Assembly: GCA_963719005.1 (NCBI GenBank)
Contig: CAVRAR010000009.1
Coordinates: 1 to 64,000 of the forward strand
Length of the DNA stretch: 64,000 bases
Source of the DNA: G963675935 sp963719005
GTDB taxonomy: Bacteria > Planctomycetota > Planctomycetia > Pirellulales > Thermoguttaceae
Direction of reading: 5' to 3'
Positions 27,506 through 36,749 of the stretch are shown piece by piece. Made by a program: the position numbers and the translations under genes. The notes beneath the pieces were generated by a model, which searched no databases, had not been told where the DNA came from, and saw nothing but the letters and a program-made list of their open reading frames with translations. Each line of letters begins with the position of its first letter. Within the stretch, counting starts at the first letter, position 1.

Positions 27506-29194
27506 TTAGTGCGACTTCTCCTTCGGCTTCTCCACCGGCAGGTGGAATTGCTCGGGGCGTTCTTTGAGCACGCGGCGGAGCCACTCTTCGGGATAGCCGA
27601 CGTCGGGATACTTGCCCTGCGGGTCGCGGATGTAGCCGTCGTTGTACTTGGTGAAAAGGTGCTCGACCAGCGCCTTCCAGCGGGCCGTCGTCTGCTCGGC
27701 GTGCATTACCGAGTAGTCGGTCAAGTAGCGGGTCATCAGATTCGGGCTGGTTTTCGACAGCTCGACCGCCGTTTTCTCGACGGCCGGTTGCAGGGCGAGC
27801 ATCGTCGATTCGATGTCCTTCTGCGCCGCTTGAATCTCGGGCGTGATGTACGAGTATTTCGTGTAGGCGTAGTTCGTGGCGATGTTGAACACCCACCAGG
27901 CCGAGTCCCAGGAGAACTTCTGGATCGTGCCGGCCGCAAAACTCTTGGGCACCGCGTCGATGCCGCAGTAGAAGGGCAAGTAGCAGGTGGTGAAACTGTC
28001 GTCCATGCCGTACCAGACGAGGCCGCCGATCGGGTCGGGCAGCCACGCCCTCGATTGCGTGATGCTGGAAAACGCGGTCTGCTGCGTCGAGATCGGCCGC
28101 TCCCAGGCGTATTCGACGCCGTCGACCTTCCAGACCAACGGCCGCCAGCGGCTCGGCAGCGCGTAGGGGCCGGCGTCGATGCCCTTGGTCATGTCGAGCT
28201 CGGTCCCCTCGTAGTGGTCGCGCATCAGGGCCATGACGTCGGCCACCGAGAGCTTTCGGTCGGGCGGCAGCGAAAGTGGATAGGGCTGCGAGCCGGGCTT
28301 GCAGCGGTGGTAGTCGGGCGAAAGATGCTTCGACGGCGCCGCACGCCGCAAAATGCTCCATACCCGCGCGTCGCATATCCGCCGCAGCAAGGGCGTCGGC
28401 GGGCAGTAAGCCTCGTAGAAGCGGAAGGGCTGGCCCGACTTCGGATCGTACCAGCCGTGGCTTGTGGCGAAGCTTTCGACGTTTTCGGAGAAGAGATAGT
28501 TGTTCGGATCGTCGCGGGGGATTTCGCCGATGCGCGATTGGTTGGCATGGCAGGAGATTTGTCCGTCAGGAACGCGGAACGCCGCCCAGACCGCCCCTTT
28601 GCCGCCGGGGCCCGCGCCGACGATCTCCAGAATCCACGCCTCCTTGGTGTCGGCGATGGAAATCGACTCGCCCTCGTCGGCATAGCCGTATTCGGCGACC
28701 AGCTTGGTCATAACGTCGATAGCCTCGCGGGCGGTGCGTGCCCGCTGCAACGCGAGCGACATCAGAAAACCGTATCGCAGCATTCCTTGCGGATTCACCA
28801 ACTCTTTTCGGCCGCCGAAAGTCGTCTCCGACAAGGCGAGCTGATGTTCATTGATCAAACCGCCGAGCACCTGATAGGTATGAGAAACTTGCGGGATCTT
28901 GCCTGCGCGGCTCTTGACCTCATCTTCGTTAGTCGCTTCGACGGTAATCATCTCGCCCGGTTTGTGGTCGGCGGCAGGTAGTATGTCGAGTGTAGCGAAG
29001 CCGCCGGCCGAGTCGCCCGCGGCGGTAATCATCACCGAGCCGTCGGCCGAGGCGCCGCGCGTGACCAGGATGCTCGTACACCCGGCGGCCGAAGTGGCGC
29101 CGGCAACTGCGATCGCCAGAACAAAAAGCGGCGTCAGCGCTCGCGGGAGCCTACGGAGCGAGAACGAGAGGGATGGAGAATGACGACGTTGCAT
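27506..29194 (-). CDS. peptidase family C69 (PepD-like) dipeptidase, secreted
   Basis: A 562-residue Ntn-hydrolase-fold dipeptidase. A signal peptide (residues about 1-38, LFVLAIAVAGATSAAG) ends directly before Cys39 in GCTSILVTRGASADGSVM. This Cys would become the N-terminal catalytic nucleophile after processing, as in family C69. Other family landmarks are GGLINEHQLALSETTFGGR, YGFLMSLALQRARTAREAI, EYGYADEGESISIADTKEAW and CHANQSRIGEI. It likely cleaves dipeptides outside the cytoplasm. It is monocistronic; the ATG at 29194 gives a complete signal peptide. Confidence 0.88.
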   Translation of the reverse strand: MQRRHSPSLSFSLRRLPRALTPLFVLAIAVAGATSAAGCTSILVTRGASADGSVMITAAGDSAGGFATLDILPAADHKPGEMITVEATNEDEVKSRAGKIPQVSHTYQVLGGLINEHQLALSETTFGGRKELVNPQGMLRYGFLMSLALQRARTAREAIDVMTKLVAEYGYADEGESISIADTKEAWILEIVGAGPGGKGAVWAAFRVPDGQISCHANQSRIGEIPRDDPNNYLFSENVESFATSHGWYDPKSGQPFRFYEAYCPPTPLLRRICDARVWSILRRAAPSKHLSPDYHRCKPGSQPYPLSLPPDRKLSVADVMALMRDHYEGTELDMTKGIDAGPYALPSRWRPLVWKVDGVEYAWERPISTQQTAFSSITQSRAWLPDPIGGLVWYGMDDSFTTCYLPFYCGIDAVPKSFAAGTIQKFSWDSAWWVFNIATNYAYTKYSYITPEIQAAQKDIESTMLALQPAVEKTAVELSKTSPNLMTRYLTDYSVMHAEQTTARWKALVEHLFTKYNDGYIRDPQGKYPDVGYPEEWLRRVLKERPEQFHLPVEKPKEKSH

Positions 29195-29286
29195 GGTTGC
29201 TCTCTCATTGCATGGTTGCCGGCGGGCTTATCGATACTCCTCAAGGATAGCTGTGTGGTGGGGCCGCGTCAAGAAATTTGCGGTTC

Positions 29287-31992
29287 CTATTCTGGCATCG
29301 TGGCTTCGAGATGGATCGACTCCGGCCTGGTCCCGGGCGCGAGACGGACCCTCACCGGCACGCCGGGCAACAGATCGAACCAGTTGTCGGACATCAGTTC
29401 GTGGCCGTGATCTTCGACGTGCACGCCATGGGCGTAGACGGGGGTGGAGATTTCGAGGCAGCCATCGGCACACGGCGTTGCCTTGATCTGCGGCTTCGTG
29501 ACGGCCAGCTTTCGATACGGTTCCAACAGCCAGACGGATTGGTCCACCGCCGCGCCGCCGGTTCGGAGTATGGCCGCATAGAGCCACTTCTTGGGATCCC
29601 GTTCCGCGGGCGAAGCAACTTTTTCGGACGCGACCTGCACCATGCCGTCCGCGGGAACAGCCACCGATCGCGACTGCACCGATCGGCCCGTGCCGTCGAG
29701 CCGCCACCAGCCGTATTCCACCACGCCTTCGACTGGCCGGAGCGTATCGTTGACCATTCGCGTGATGAATTGATCGCCCCGCCGCCGCACGATGACCTTC
29801 ACCGGTTGGCAAGCTCGGCGGACCGAATAGTAGCTCGGCTTGCGGCGGAGATAATAGTCCAGCAGCGACCAGCCGATTTCGCCCCAGGGCTCGGAATACG
29901 ACCAGATCAACGCCCCCTCACAATCGTCGGCCGGATCGAGCTTGCGGAAACGCATGGCCTCCATCGCATGGCCGTGGATGAACGCCTGGCACATCTGCCC
30001 ATAGAGGACGTACTCGGGCAGCGACAGACTCTTGCGGTCGGCGTAATGGGTTTGGATGGCCACGTCGAGGGTGTTCCAGACCATTTGATTCGTGTGGAAC
30101 TTCATGGCCCAGGCGTCGGGCTTCATCTCCTCGGGCGAGAGGTACTCATGCATCGAGTCGATGTGCGGCGGGGCGGGAAAGCCCCACTCGCTGACGAAAC
30201 GTCCGCGGCACTCGTCGAACACTTCGTGCCGAATGCGGCGGTTCACGTCGCCGCTTATGTAGGCCCACCACCAATGGCAATCGCCGGAGAGATCGCTGTT
30301 CGGATTGTCGCCGCCGCAGGGGCTGCTGGGCCAGTACGGTCGCCGCGGGTCGATCAGCCGGCAGGCATCGGGCAGGATCTGGTTGTAGAGCTTCGAGCCG
30401 CCCAGATTCAGCGGCTTGTCGCGGTCGCCGTTCCACCAATCGCACAGGCCGATGATGCACTCGTTGCTGCCGCTCCACAGCGCGATACTCGGATGGTGCC
30501 GCAGCATTTGCACGGCCGTCTCGGTCTCGACCCGCACTGCTTCGCGGAAGCCGGCGTCGTCGTCGGGATAGGTGCTGCACGCGAAGGGGAAGTCGTGGAA
30601 AATGAGAATGCCGGCCCGGTCGCAGGCATCATAGAACGCCGGGGCCTCGAAAATCGAGACGCCGTTGATGCGGAACATCGTCATGTTGGCATTCTTCGCT
30701 TCCGACACCAGCTTCTCGTATTTGGCGTCGGTGATGCGGGCGAAGATCACGTCGTGCGGGCCGAGATTCGCGCCGCGGCAGAATACGTCGCGGCCGTTCA
30801 CGCGGATGCAGAACCGGCTCCCCTCCTTCAAGCGCGTTCGATCGATGTCGATCGTCCGCAATCCGATGTTGAATCGCTTCGCATCGTGGATTATTCCCGA
30901 TGCGTCGGCGACGGTCGCGGTGACTCGGTAGAGCGGCTGCCGGCCCATGCCGTTGGGCCACCAGAGCTTCGCTTGCGGGATCTCGATCAGGTCGCGGACT
31001 GGAATTCGCCCGGGCACGGCGTCGATCGGGTAGCGGCGCTCGATTGTCGCGTCGCCGTCGGGCGGAAGAATCGATAGCGCAAGAACACAAGCCCGCTCGC
31101 TCCAGGGATGCAAGTTTTCGACGACTGCCTCCATTTCGAGCGAGGCGCGGCCGTCGCGCAGAAGCGTGTCGAGGCGAAGGTCATCGAGCACGGCATAGGA
31201 GCGGCCCTCCAGACGAACGCCGCGCCAGATGCCGATGTTCGGCAGCGCGTCCTGCCAGTCCCAGCCGTACTCGGCCTGGGGTTTCCGCAGCCAGCGGCGG
31301 CCGTACCAATTGCGATGGCCGTAGAAATCGCCTTCGCGGATCGGATTCGGTATCTCGCCGAACTTCGGTTTGTGCGGCGGCAGCCCTTGGCCGGGCGGAG
31401 AATCGTCGCGCGAAAGCTCCGAGCCGGCGGTCAGCCTGACCACCAGTTCGTTCTTGCCTTCGTGAAGGAATCGCTTCACGTCGAAGGCGGCCGGCACGAA
31501 AGCGTCCGCCGCCTCGCCCACCAGCTTGCCGTTGACGAACACCTGGGCGTAGAGGTCGAGCCCTTCAAATACGATCTGCTGCCGCTCGTAAGCGAGAAAA
31601 TCCTTCGACACGTCGAACGTGGTCCGGTACCACCAGGACTTGGTTTCCGGCCAGCGACACTTGGGCATATTGGCGCCGACGGTCGGCTCGGGCATTCGCC
31701 CGGCCCTGATCAAGTCGAGGTGGATTTCGCCCGGCACGCGGGCGGGAATCCAATCGTCCTTCGCCTGGAGCGCTTGCGTCAAACCGGACTGGCCGATGCA
31801 CGCGAGCGGTTCCGGCCGAACCTGCCACGCGCCGCCGAGGTCTCTGGTTTCCAGCGTCTGTTGCGAGGCCGGCGGCGGAGTCGTCACAACCGGCCCAGCG
31901 CCCAACGAATCGCCAGCAAACCACCATACGACAGCGACAACAAACGTCGTCATTCGCTCGCAGGTCCAGCGGTTGCTTTTTCGGGTAATCAT
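29287..31992 (-). CDS. GH2 beta-mannosidase-like glycosidase, secreted
   Basis: A 901-residue glycoside hydrolase family 2 protein with an N-terminal signal segment (TTFVVAVVWWFAGDSLGAGP). The sugar-binding jelly roll has VPGEIHLDLIRAG, SWWYRTTFDVSKDF and FEGLDLYAQVFVNGKLVGEA; an immunoglobulin-like domain and TIM barrel follow. The acid/base Glu511 is in WSGSNECIIG and the nucleophile Glu602 in VSEWGFPAPPHID. The PGEIHLDL and FEGLDLYAQVF motifs favour beta-mannosidase over beta-galactosidase. It would release beta-linked mannose, complementing the alpha-mannosidase of the upstream cluster. Confidence 0.88.
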   Translation of the reverse strand: MITRKSNRWTCERMTTFVVAVVWWFAGDSLGAGPVVTTPPPASQQTLETRDLGGAWQVRPEPLACIGQSGLTQALQAKDDWIPARVPGEIHLDLIRAGRMPEPTVGANMPKCRWPETKSWWYRTTFDVSKDFLAYERQQIVFEGLDLYAQVFVNGKLVGEAADAFVPAAFDVKRFLHEGKNELVVRLTAGSELSRDDSPPGQGLPPHKPKFGEIPNPIREGDFYGHRNWYGRRWLRKPQAEYGWDWQDALPNIGIWRGVRLEGRSYAVLDDLRLDTLLRDGRASLEMEAVVENLHPWSERACVLALSILPPDGDATIERRYPIDAVPGRIPVRDLIEIPQAKLWWPNGMGRQPLYRVTATVADASGIIHDAKRFNIGLRTIDIDRTRLKEGSRFCIRVNGRDVFCRGANLGPHDVIFARITDAKYEKLVSEAKNANMTMFRINGVSIFEAPAFYDACDRAGILIFHDFPFACSTYPDDDAGFREAVRVETETAVQMLRHHPSIALWSGSNECIIGLCDWWNGDRDKPLNLGGSKLYNQILPDACRLIDPRRPYWPSSPCGGDNPNSDLSGDCHWWWAYISGDVNRRIRHEVFDECRGRFVSEWGFPAPPHIDSMHEYLSPEEMKPDAWAMKFHTNQMVWNTLDVAIQTHYADRKSLSLPEYVLYGQMCQAFIHGHAMEAMRFRKLDPADDCEGALIWSYSEPWGEIGWSLLDYYLRRKPSYYSVRRACQPVKVIVRRRGDQFITRMVNDTLRPVEGVVEYGWWRLDGTGRSVQSRSVAVPADGMVQVASEKVASPAERDPKKWLYAAILRTGGAAVDQSVWLLEPYRKLAVTKPQIKATPCADGCLEISTPVYAHGVHVEDHGHELMSDNWFDLLPGVPVRVRLAPGTRPESIHLEATMPE

Positions 31993-32477
31993 CGAAGGTG
32001 TTCCCTGGAAGCCTTTGAAGTGCAGACTCGCCCGTCACGGCGGTAGTTCAAAGCATGACAATTGACAATTCTTATATTCTAAAAGAGTCCCTTGCCGCTT
32101 GGCAACCGGAGCCCCGTCGGGCATGCCTGGAAGAACAGGGCTCGGCTATCTTCGGGGTTCTTGGGCGGCGGGGCGTGAGACGTGCAAGGGGCGGATCGAA
32201 CCCAGTATGGCTCATCGCAGTGCGGATTGCAAGAAAGGCAATCGCCAACTGGAACATCGCGGGCCACTCTGTTAACATGGGAAGACCGTCGCTGCTCGGA
32301 GTGTATTCGAGAGGGACCGAATGAGAACCGTTGGCTGACGGACAGCCGATGCGGAGCACCTGCACAATGAACTACACAGCGATACTTTCATGGTTTGTCG
32401 CCTCGACCGCCACTGACGGGCGAAAGCCCACGCCGGGTCAGAGGTTCGCGAGATGTTTCCGTCTTCCCGGTAGCGTC
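31993..32477. other. divergent intergenic region
   Basis: This 485-base gap lies between the divergent GH2 and GH35 genes and must hold their promoters. No convincing gene, RNA or promoter box was identified. A GGGTTCGATCCG stretch on the minus strand near 32190 resembles a tRNA T-loop but has no matching stem. Confidence 0.5.
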
Positions 32478-34833
32478 ATGCCAATTGTGCGCTCAGCGAG
32501 CATAGCGATCGCTCTCCTTGGAGCGGGCTGCCCGCCTGCCGCCGCCGCTGCCGACGAGAAGCCGCAGCCTAGCGGGGCTTTCTCTATCGGCGAGAACGAC
32601 TTCCTGCTCAATGGTCGGCGGCTGTTGATCCGTTGCGGCGAACTGCACTTTGCTCGCATTCCGCGACAATACTGGCAACACCGTCTGAAGATGTGCCGCG
32701 CGATGGGGCTCAACACGGTATGCGTGTATTTGTTCTGGAACCTGCACGAGCCCAGACCGGGGGAGTTCACCTGGGAAGGCATTGCCGACGCCCCCGAGTT
32801 CTGCCGTCTCGCGCAGCAGGAGGGGCTGAAAGTCATACTCCGCCCAGGTCCCTATTCATGCGCGGAGTGGGAGTTCGGCGGCTTCCCCTGGTGGCTGCTC
32901 AAGAAGCAGAATATTCGCCTCCGCACGCAGGATCCGTATTACCTGGAACGATCCCGCCTTTATCTGAAAGAGGTCGGCCGCGTTCTGGCCCCGCTGCAAG
33001 TCACCCGCGGCGGGCCGATCCTTATGGTTCAGGTCGAAAACGAGTACGGCAGCTACGGCAACGACAGGGAATACCTCGGCAAACTCCGCGACTACCTGAA
33101 GCAGAGCGGGTTTGACGTGCCGCTGTTCACCTGCGATGGTCCGTCACAGCTCAGGGCCGACGTCCGCGAGGACACCTTCTGCGCCGTCAACTTCGGCGGC
33201 GACCCGGCCGGAGCGTTCAAGGCCCTGCGCCATTCGCCCCACCGGCCCGCTGATGTGCAGCGAGTATTATCCCGGCTGGTTCGATTCGTGGGGCCAGCCA
33301 CACCACACGGGCGACACCAAGAAGCTCATCGGCGACCTGGAGTACATGCTTCGGCACAACGCATCGTTCAGCATTTACATGGTGCACGGCGGCACGTCGT
33401 TCGGGCTGTGGTCGGGCGCCAACTGCCCGCCGTTCTCGCCTCAGACATCGAGCTACGACTACGACGCGCCGATTTCGGAGGCAGGCTGGGCCACCCCCAA
33501 GTTCTTTGCCATTCGTGGGCTGTTTGCGAAACATCTCTTGCCGGGCGAGCAGATTCCCGAGCCGCCCCTGCCAGTCCCCGTGATCGAGATTCCGCCGTTC
33601 GCGCTGAGCGAGGTGTCCCCCGTTTTCGCCAACCTCGGCAAGCCCCGGGAGTCGAAGGAAATCCACCCCATGGAGTTTTACGACCAGGGTCACGGCTGCA
33701 TTCTCTACTCCACAACAGTCCCCGCTGGCGGGCAGGAATCGCTGCGCGTGACCGAGGTTCATGACTGGTCGGCCGTGTTTCTCGACGGGAAACGAGTCGG
33801 CGTTCTCGACCGTCGCCACGGCAAGCGCCCCCTCCGGCTGCCGAACCGCCCAAAACCCGCCAGGCTCGACATCCTCGTCGAGGCGATGGGGCGAGTGAAC
33901 TACGGTTCCTTCATGCACGATCGCAAGGGAATTACGGAGAAAGTGGAACTCCTGAAAGATGGCCGGGCGACGAGCCTCGATCACTGGAAGGTGTTCAGCT
34001 TCCCGCTCGATGCCGCCATGCTGGCCGGGCTCAAGTTCTCGCCGGCGACGAGTGTACTTGGTGTATCTGGCCCGGCCTTCTGGCGCGGCACGTTCGCCGT
34101 CGAGAAACCGGGCGACACGTTTCTCGACATGCGCGCCTGGGGAAAAGGAGTGGTATGGGTCAACGGCCGCTGTCTGGGGCGCTACTGGCGGATCGGCCCG
34201 ACGCAGACCATGTACCTGCCCGGTTGCTGGCTGAAGTGCGGAGCAAACGAGATCGTGGTTCTCAACTTGGAAGTCAGCGAGAAACCCGTGGTCGCCGGGC
34301 TGGCCAAACCGATTCTCGACCAACTACGTCCCGAGCCGGGCCGTGAGGTTCATCGGAAATCGGGGCAGGCTCTGAAACTGACCGGCTTCGCGCCGTTGAA
34401 GGAAGGAAAGTTTGCGGCAGGCAAGGAGTGGCAGGAGGTTCGCTTCGCCTCGCCGGTTGCGGGGCGCTATCTCTGCTTGCAGGCCCTCGACTCGCAGGGC
34501 GGCGATAAGTTCACGACGTTGGCCGAGTTGCTGGCCCTTGGATCCGATGGCAAGCCAATCGCCCGCGACGACTGGAAGGTCATCTACGCCGACAGTGAAG
34601 AAATGCAGGGGGACGACGGCAATGCGAAAAACGTGCTCGATGGAGACGACTCGACATTCTGGCACACCGAGTGGTTCAGCCGCAGCCCTGCGCATCCGCA
34701 CGCGCTGGTAGTCGATTTCGGCAGCGAGCAGATGATCGCCGGCGTGCGCTGTCTTCCTCGCCAGGACTTGCCCAACGGTCGCATCAAGAATTACCGCATC
34801 TACCTGCGCTCTGACCCTTTCCCGGGCCTTTAG
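32478..34833 (+). CDS. GH35 beta-galactosidase with C-terminal discoidin-like domain, one frameshift
   Basis: Joined frames give about 785 residues. A signal peptide (RSASIAIALLGAGCPPAAAA) precedes the GH35 barrel: FLLNGRRLLIRCGELHFARI, GLNTVCVYLFWNLHEPRPG and LRPGPYSCAEWEFGGFPWWL. The acid/base Glu is in MVQVENEYGSYG and the nucleophile Glu in MCSEYYPGWFDSWG. Beta-sandwich domains follow (FWRGTFAVEKPGDTFLDMR, GVVWVNGRCLGRYWRIGPTQ). An F5/8 type C-like domain ends the protein (NVLDGDDSTFWHTEW, HALVVDFG) and appears cut short at the stop. A frame change near 33228, just before the nucleophile, is probably a sequence error. Family members remove terminal beta-galactose. Confidence 0.88.
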
Positions 34834-34855
34834 CAGGGCGAACAACAAGACGAAC

Positions 34856-34884
34856 GGGGGCGGCGATCGGGATTTGCCGCCCCC
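34856..34884 (+). terminator. GC-rich hairpin after the GH35 gene
   Basis: The arms GGGGGCGGC and GCCGCCCCC enclose an 11-base loop 22 bases after the GH35 stop. Only a weak pyrimidine run (GTCTT) follows, so it may act as an intrinsic terminator or merely as a stability hairpin for the convergent genes. Confidence 0.5.
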
Positions 34885-34919
34885 GTCTTGATCGACGATC
34901 GGGAGTCAACAGGGATCGA

Positions 34920-35515
34920 CTACTTTCGCTTCCGCCAGGCGTAGACCACCAGACCCAGGAGACCGGCGGCCAACAGGGCCAGGGTTCCGGGCTCCGGCAC
35001 AGGAGCCGCGGCGCTCGACATGGAAGCGTGGCCGGCGCCGCCCGTCGGCGAGTAATTCAAGTACAGGCTCAGATCATCGCCGCTTTCCGAGTGGCCGCAC
35101 CTGTGGCAGCCGAGCCGACATTGACGCCGGGCGAGAACGCGCCGCCAGAGTTGACAGCGATTGGCCCGGGAACGGCCGTACCGCTGGCGGCCAGCAGACC
35201 GCCGTTGACGGTTGTGGTGCCGGTATAAGTATTCGCGCCGCTGAGAACCAGCCGACCGGCGCCGGTCTTGGTTAACGTGGCGCCGCCGACCGAGTCGCTG
35301 ATGACGCCGGAGATCGTGGCGAAGTCTCCGGTGGCGTTGGGGTTCTTGTCGACTTGGATTGTCCGGGCCCCGCCGTCGAGATCGATGTTGTTCAGTATCT
35401 GCGTCTCATACCGGGCGGAAGTGGAACTGAGGATCATGTTGCCAGCCAGATTGCTGTATCCGTCGGTGCCCCAGGTAAGCTGCTGGCTGCCGCTGATCGC
35501 GCCGCTATCCCGCAT
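34920..35515 (-). pseudogene. autotransporter-repeat PEP-CTERM protein, 3' fragment
   Basis: The remaining part encodes one autotransporter-associated beta-strand repeat (LTKTGAGRLVLSGANTYTGT) and, after a frame change near 35075, a PEP-CTERM sorting tail: PVPEPGTLALLAAGLLGLV then YAWRKRK. The motif Val-Pro-Glu-Pro, a hydrophobic helix and basic end is the exosortase recognition signal. The gene is cut at its 5' side by a MITE-like element at 35514-35643; beyond it a short in-character stretch (TAGTLNFIPPTGVVGIYSPD, about 35644-35700) looks like the other side of the same gene. A surface protein no longer made intact. Confidence 0.75.
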
Positions 35516-35643
35516 TATTCATGCACCAGACGAATGTCGTTGTAAGTCGTTACACAGTAAGACACTTGAGTACGCACCCCTCAAAGACACTATGTTTTTC
35601 AAAGCATCGGTAATTCACGATGCTTTTGCGTTGCGTGAATAAT
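35514..35643. mobile_element. MITE-like element inside the PEP-CTERM gene
   Basis: A 130-base segment has terminal inverted repeats ATTATTCATGCA (35514) and TGCGTGAATAAT (ending 35643), matching at 11 of 12 positions. Inside is a second hairpin (AAAGCATCG / CGATGCTTT, 35600-35625). It has no coding capacity, is AT-richer than its surroundings and splits a recognisable gene. No clear target duplication is seen. It could be an IS remnant. Confidence 0.6.
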
Positions 35644-35710
35644 CCGGGCTATAGATGCCGACGACGCCGGTAGGCGGAATGAAATTGAGCGTGCCTGCCG
35701 TGGCGGAGAT

Positions 35711-36745
35711 TTATACGCTAAACCGAATCAGCAGGATATCGTCATCCTTGACGACGTAATCCTTCGGCTCTTGCCGCAGCAGGTGATGGGCCTTGATCTC
35801 GCGCTCGCTGCCCAGTCGCACCAGATCGGTGACCGTCATCACTTCGGCGCGGATGAAGCCGCGGGCGAGATCGGTGTGGATGCCGTCGGCCGCCTCCAGC
35901 GCCGTGCCCCCTTCGTGCAGCAGCCACGTGCGAACCTCCGGCTCGCCGGCCGTGAAGAAGGTGGTCTGACGCGAGGCCTTCAAGAGCGTGCGGATCAGAT
36001 GGTCGCGGTCGGTGCTGGTGATGCCCATCTCGGCGACGAAATCGGCCCGATCCGTCGGGCTCATCTTCGCCAGTTCCAACTCCAACCCGGCGGGCACGGC
36101 CAGCACCGGTTGTTCCGGCGTGGAAAGCGACGTGAACCGCTCCGGCTGCGATTCGTCGTCGGCCGTGTTCACGATCACCAGCCGCGGCTTCTCGGTGAAC
36201 AGACGGAACGCGCGGGTGACCTTCTGCTGCTCGTCGGTCATGTGCGACTCGCGCAGCGGCCTGCCCGACTCCATCGCCGCCAGCACGATCTTCAGCGTGC
36301 CGTGCTCGTGCTCCAACGCCTGATGTTCCGGGCGGGGCAGCGGCTTCTTGAGCTGCTCTTCGACCCGCGTGATCCGGTTGGTGACGATTTCCATGTCGGC
36401 CAGCACGAGGTCTTCGTCGAACGAGCGGAGGTCGGCCACCGGATTGGTGTTATCGAAGGCGGCCACGACGAACACGAGGCAGCCGGCCTCGCGGATCATC
36501 GCCATTCGGGTGGCGTTGCCCTCGTGCGTGCGGCTCAGCCCCGGCGTATCGACCAGTTCGATGGCGGCGTGCGTGACCTTCTTGGGATGGTAGATTTTCA
36601 CCAGCGGCTCGAAGCGCACGTCGGGGATCGGCGCCATGGCGCTTTGGCCGGTATGAGCCATCGCCGGATCGGGTGCCACGCCCGTCAGCCAGTGGAACAG
36701 CGTGCTCTTGCCCGAGCCCTGATAACCGACTAGTCCGATTTTCAT
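35711..36745 (-). CDS. YchF/Obg-type GTP-binding protein
   Basis: A 344-residue YchF-like P-loop ATPase/GTPase. G1 is GYQGSGKSTLFHWLTG, where canonical YchF has NVGKS, and G3 is LVDTPGLSRTHEG. A coiled-coil arm follows (TNRITRVEEQLKKPLPRPEH), then VNTADDE in the G4 position. The C-terminal TGS-like domain (GEPEVRTWLLHEGGTALEAA, then IHTDLARGFIRAEVMT and KDYVVKDDDILLIRFSV) is diagnostic of YchF. The altered G1 suggests a paralogous branch rather than housekeeping YchF. It starts four bases from the end of the transglutaminase gene, so the two may be cotranscribed. Confidence 0.8.
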   Translation of the reverse strand: MKIGLVGYQGSGKSTLFHWLTGVAPDPAMAHTGQSAMAPIPDVRFEPLVKIYHPKKVTHAAIELVDTPGLSRTHEGNATRMAMIREAGCLVFVVAAFDNTNPVADLRSFDEDLVLADMEIVTNRITRVEEQLKKPLPRPEHQALEHEHGTLKIVLAAMESGRPLRESHMTDEQQKVTRAFRLFTEKPRLVIVNTADDESQPERFTSLSTPEQPVLAVPAGLELELAKMSPTDRADFVAEMGITSTDRDHLIRTLLKASRQTTFFTAGEPEVRTWLLHEGGTALEAADGIHTDLARGFIRAEVMTVTDLVRLGSEREIKAHHLLRQEPKDYVVKDDDILLIRFSV

Positions 36746-36749
36746 GGTA

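Noticed and set aside
32160..32215. Possible tRNA on the minus strand near 32190 (GGGTTCGATCCG)
   Set aside because: The flanking stem does not pair and no anticodon arm is visible.
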